Source: CAYUFF01 sp964444075 (GTDB taxonomy: Archaea; Aenigmatarchaeota; Aenigmatarchaeia; CG10238-14; SCSR01). From it: DNA of 8,253 nt. The notes beneath the pieces were generated by a model. It ran no database searches, was not told the origin of the DNA, and saw only the letters and a list, made by a program, of their open reading frames with translations. The position numbers and the translations under genes were made by a program. Every line of letters starts with the position of its first letter. Within the stretch, counting starts at the first letter, position 1. The stretch lies in NCBI GenBank assembly GCA_964444075.1, contig CAYUFF010000038.1, forward strand, positions 1 through 8,253. Reading direction: 5' to 3'. Below are positions 7,025 through 8,253 of this stretch, piece after piece.

Positions 7025-7981
7025 ATGTGGCTCATCAGGAAAGATGAGGAGACCGACGAGAGGTTCGGAAAGAGACCCGAAGAAAGGAGCATGGAGGAGC
7101 TGATAAACTCGGCGGTCGTTCCCGTAGACAAGCACTCCGGACCGACTTCCCATACTGTAACGCTTTGGGTGAGGGAAATCTTCAACGTGAAAAAAGCTGG
7201 GCATGCGGGAACCCTCGATCCCAAGGTCACAGGGGTCCTTCCCGTGGCCCTCGCTAACGCTACCAAAGCTATGTGCGTGCTGATGACCAGCGATAAGGAG
7301 TACGTGGGAATAATGCACTTGCACAAGCCTGTCGAGGAGGATGTTTTGCGTAAGACGATCGCGGAAAAGTTCGTGGGAAAGATAGTGCAAGTACCTCCGG
7401 TAAGGTCTGCCGTAGCAAGGAAACCGAGGGTTAGGGAAGTCTACTTTTTCGACATCCTGGAAACCGAGGGTAAGGACGTTTTGTTCAAGGTTGGTTGCCA
7501 AGCCGGAGTTTACGTAAGGAAGCTGGTTTCAGACTTGGGGGAAGAGCTGGGAGTGGGGGCTCATTTAGCGGAACTCAGGAGGACTAGGGCGGGCTGCTTC
7601 GAGGAAGGAAGAGCTTACAGCTTGGTGGAGATAAGGGATGCCTACGAGTTTTGGAAAGAAGACGGCGACGAAAGCATGCTGAGGAAGATTTTGGTTCCGA
7701 TCGAGTATGCGATCCCTCACGTGAAGAAGGTTTTCGTGAGCGATGCGGCGATCAACAGCGTTTGCCACGGCGCGCCGGTGTTCGTTAAAGGAATTACGAG
7801 AATCCAGGAAGGAATCGTGAGGGGTGAAACCGTGGCCATCTTCTCGCTGAAGGAAGAGTTGATCGCTCTCGGCATAGCGAAGATGACGAGCGAGGAAATG
7901 TTCAAAAGGAAGAGAGGTGTTGCCGTAAGGACGGACAGAGTTCTGATGGAGAGGGATACCTACCCAAAGTTGAAGGCGTAA
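7025..7981 (+). CDS. cbf5: Archaeal Cbf5, H/ACA RNP and tRNA pseudouridine synthase (TruB/dyskerin family)
   Basis: This is the catalytic subunit of archaeal H/ACA ribonucleoproteins (with Nop10, Gar1 and L7Ae), making guide-directed pseudouridine in rRNA and also able to form Psi55 in tRNA. With the ATG start it has 318 residues. The core motif GHAGTLDP (59-66) carries the catalytic Asp65; KEYVG gives the stacking Tyr93; GVYVRKL gives the conserved Arg165. A PUA domain follows from about 234 (KKVFVSD, HGAPV, VRGETVAI, ALGIAKM). MHLH and GVGAHLAELRRTR are typical of Cbf5 rather than bacterial TruB. An alternative GTG start at 6983 adds 14 residues (332 in all), with an in-frame stop two codons upstream. 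I prefer 7025 because codon composition changes there and a TATA-like box sits about 26 bases upstream. No ribosome binding site precedes either start. Sampled rows are 52-67% G+C. Confidence 0.96.
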   Translation: MWLIRKDEETDERFGKRPEERSMEELINSAVVPVDKHSGPTSHTVTLWVREIFNVKKAGHAGTLDPKVTGVLPVALANATKAMCVLMTSDKEYVGIMHLHKPVEEDVLRKTIAEKFVGKIVQVPPVRSAVARKPRVREVYFFDILETEGKDVLFKVGCQAGVYVRKLVSDLGEELGVGAHLAELRRTRAGCFEEGRAYSLVEIRDAYEFWKEDGDESMLRKILVPIEYAIPHVKKVFVSDAAINSVCHGAPVFVKGITRIQEGIVRGETVAIFSLKEELIALGIAKMTSEEMFKRKRGVAVRTDRVLMERDTYPKLKA

Positions 7982-7991
7982 GAGGGTTGGT

Positions 7992-8253
7992 ATGCTGAAG
8001 AGGTTCGTCGGAACGCTCCTAAGCGTTTACGACGTTTTCGCAGGCATTTGCCTGCTGCTCTCGCTGGAAAGGTGGTTCCCCTTCGTCGCGACGTTTTCTT
8101 TGATAAAGGGAGTCGCGTCGTTGGCAACGGGGGATAAGCTTTCTTTTCTCTTAGGTTCGGTAGACGTCTTGGTCGCACTCTCCGTAATCTTCGACTTCCT
8201 TAAAGGAATCTGCGGCGGCTTAATATTGGTCAAGGGCTTGGCTTGTTGCGCGC
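7992..8253 (+). CDS. Small archaeal membrane protein, 3' end cut by the window edge
   Basis: I do not recognise a named family. The frame is open from ATG 7992 to the right edge (87 complete codons, no stop), so it is partial. It starts 10 bases after the cbf5 stop, with GAGGG a few bases upstream, so it is probably in the same transcript. The product is strongly hydrophobic, with membrane helices around residues 6-25, 29-45, 52-67 and 70-87. Two units repeat: a Tyr/Val-Asp-Val segment (D14, D58) followed by a hydrophobic run and a Lys-Gly segment (K39-G40, K81-G82). This looks like a duplicated helix-hairpin architecture seen in uncharacterised archaeal membrane proteins. Function is unknown. 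Confidence 0.75.
   Translation, partial: MLKRFVGTLLSVYDVFAGICLLLSLERWFPFVATFSLIKGVASLATGDKLSFLLGSVDVLVALSVIFDFLKGICGGLILVKGLACCA

Noticed and set aside
7004..7501. 165-codon minus-strand frame opposite cbf5
   Set aside because: It is antisense to the conserved catalytic core of Cbf5. The reading frame is a by-product of the GC-rich codon pattern.

Overview
The window looks archaeal. It ends in a Cbf5-type (TruB/dyskerin) pseudouridine synthase with a fused C-terminal PUA domain and the archaeal N-terminal layout. A TATA-like box sits about 26 bases upstream of one candidate start of that gene, and GGTG-type ribosome binding sites precede several other genes. The proteins are rich in Lys and Glu, and arginine is mostly AGG/AGA, which suits a thermophilic archaeon. 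I cannot name the lineage from sequence alone.

Region 1 (about 1-6939) is a tightly packed plus-strand operon built around a type I restriction-modification system. In order it holds: a C-terminal part of a winged-helix plus HEPN-like protein, cut by the window edge; the specificity subunit HsdS; a second protein with a HEPN-like C-terminus; the restriction/translocation subunit HsdR; and a YgjP-type HExxH metallopeptidase. The junctions are a 4-base overlap, a 4-base overlap, a 5-base gap and a 19-base overlap, so translation is probably coupled. No methyltransferase subunit (HsdM) is present. It is expected just upstream of position 1, or elsewhere in the genome. If the parts work together, HsdM/HsdS would modify host DNA and HsdR would pump and cut unmodified DNA. 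The two helical HEPN-like proteins and the peptidase are accessory parts of unknown role; an RNase or toxin backup is a reasonable guess for the HEPN-like ones.

Region 2 (about 6940-8253) looks like core chromosome: a short promoter-bearing spacer, cbf5, and the start of a small membrane protein that runs off the right edge. Hand counts of sample rows give about 27-31% G+C for the left part up to about 3415, about 46-48% just after that point inside hsdR, 33-43% in most sampled rows of its 3' part, about 36% in the peptidase gene and above 50% in cbf5. The restriction locus is therefore a compositional mosaic beside a more GC-rich core gene, consistent with horizontal acquisition and recombination.

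The points most worth following are the two HEPN-like genes flanking hsdS, the apparent Lys-to-Gln change in the HsdR nuclease motif, and the abrupt composition break inside hsdR. I see no RNA genes, CRISPR arrays, insertion sequences or att sites. No stretch over 300 bases lacks a gene.
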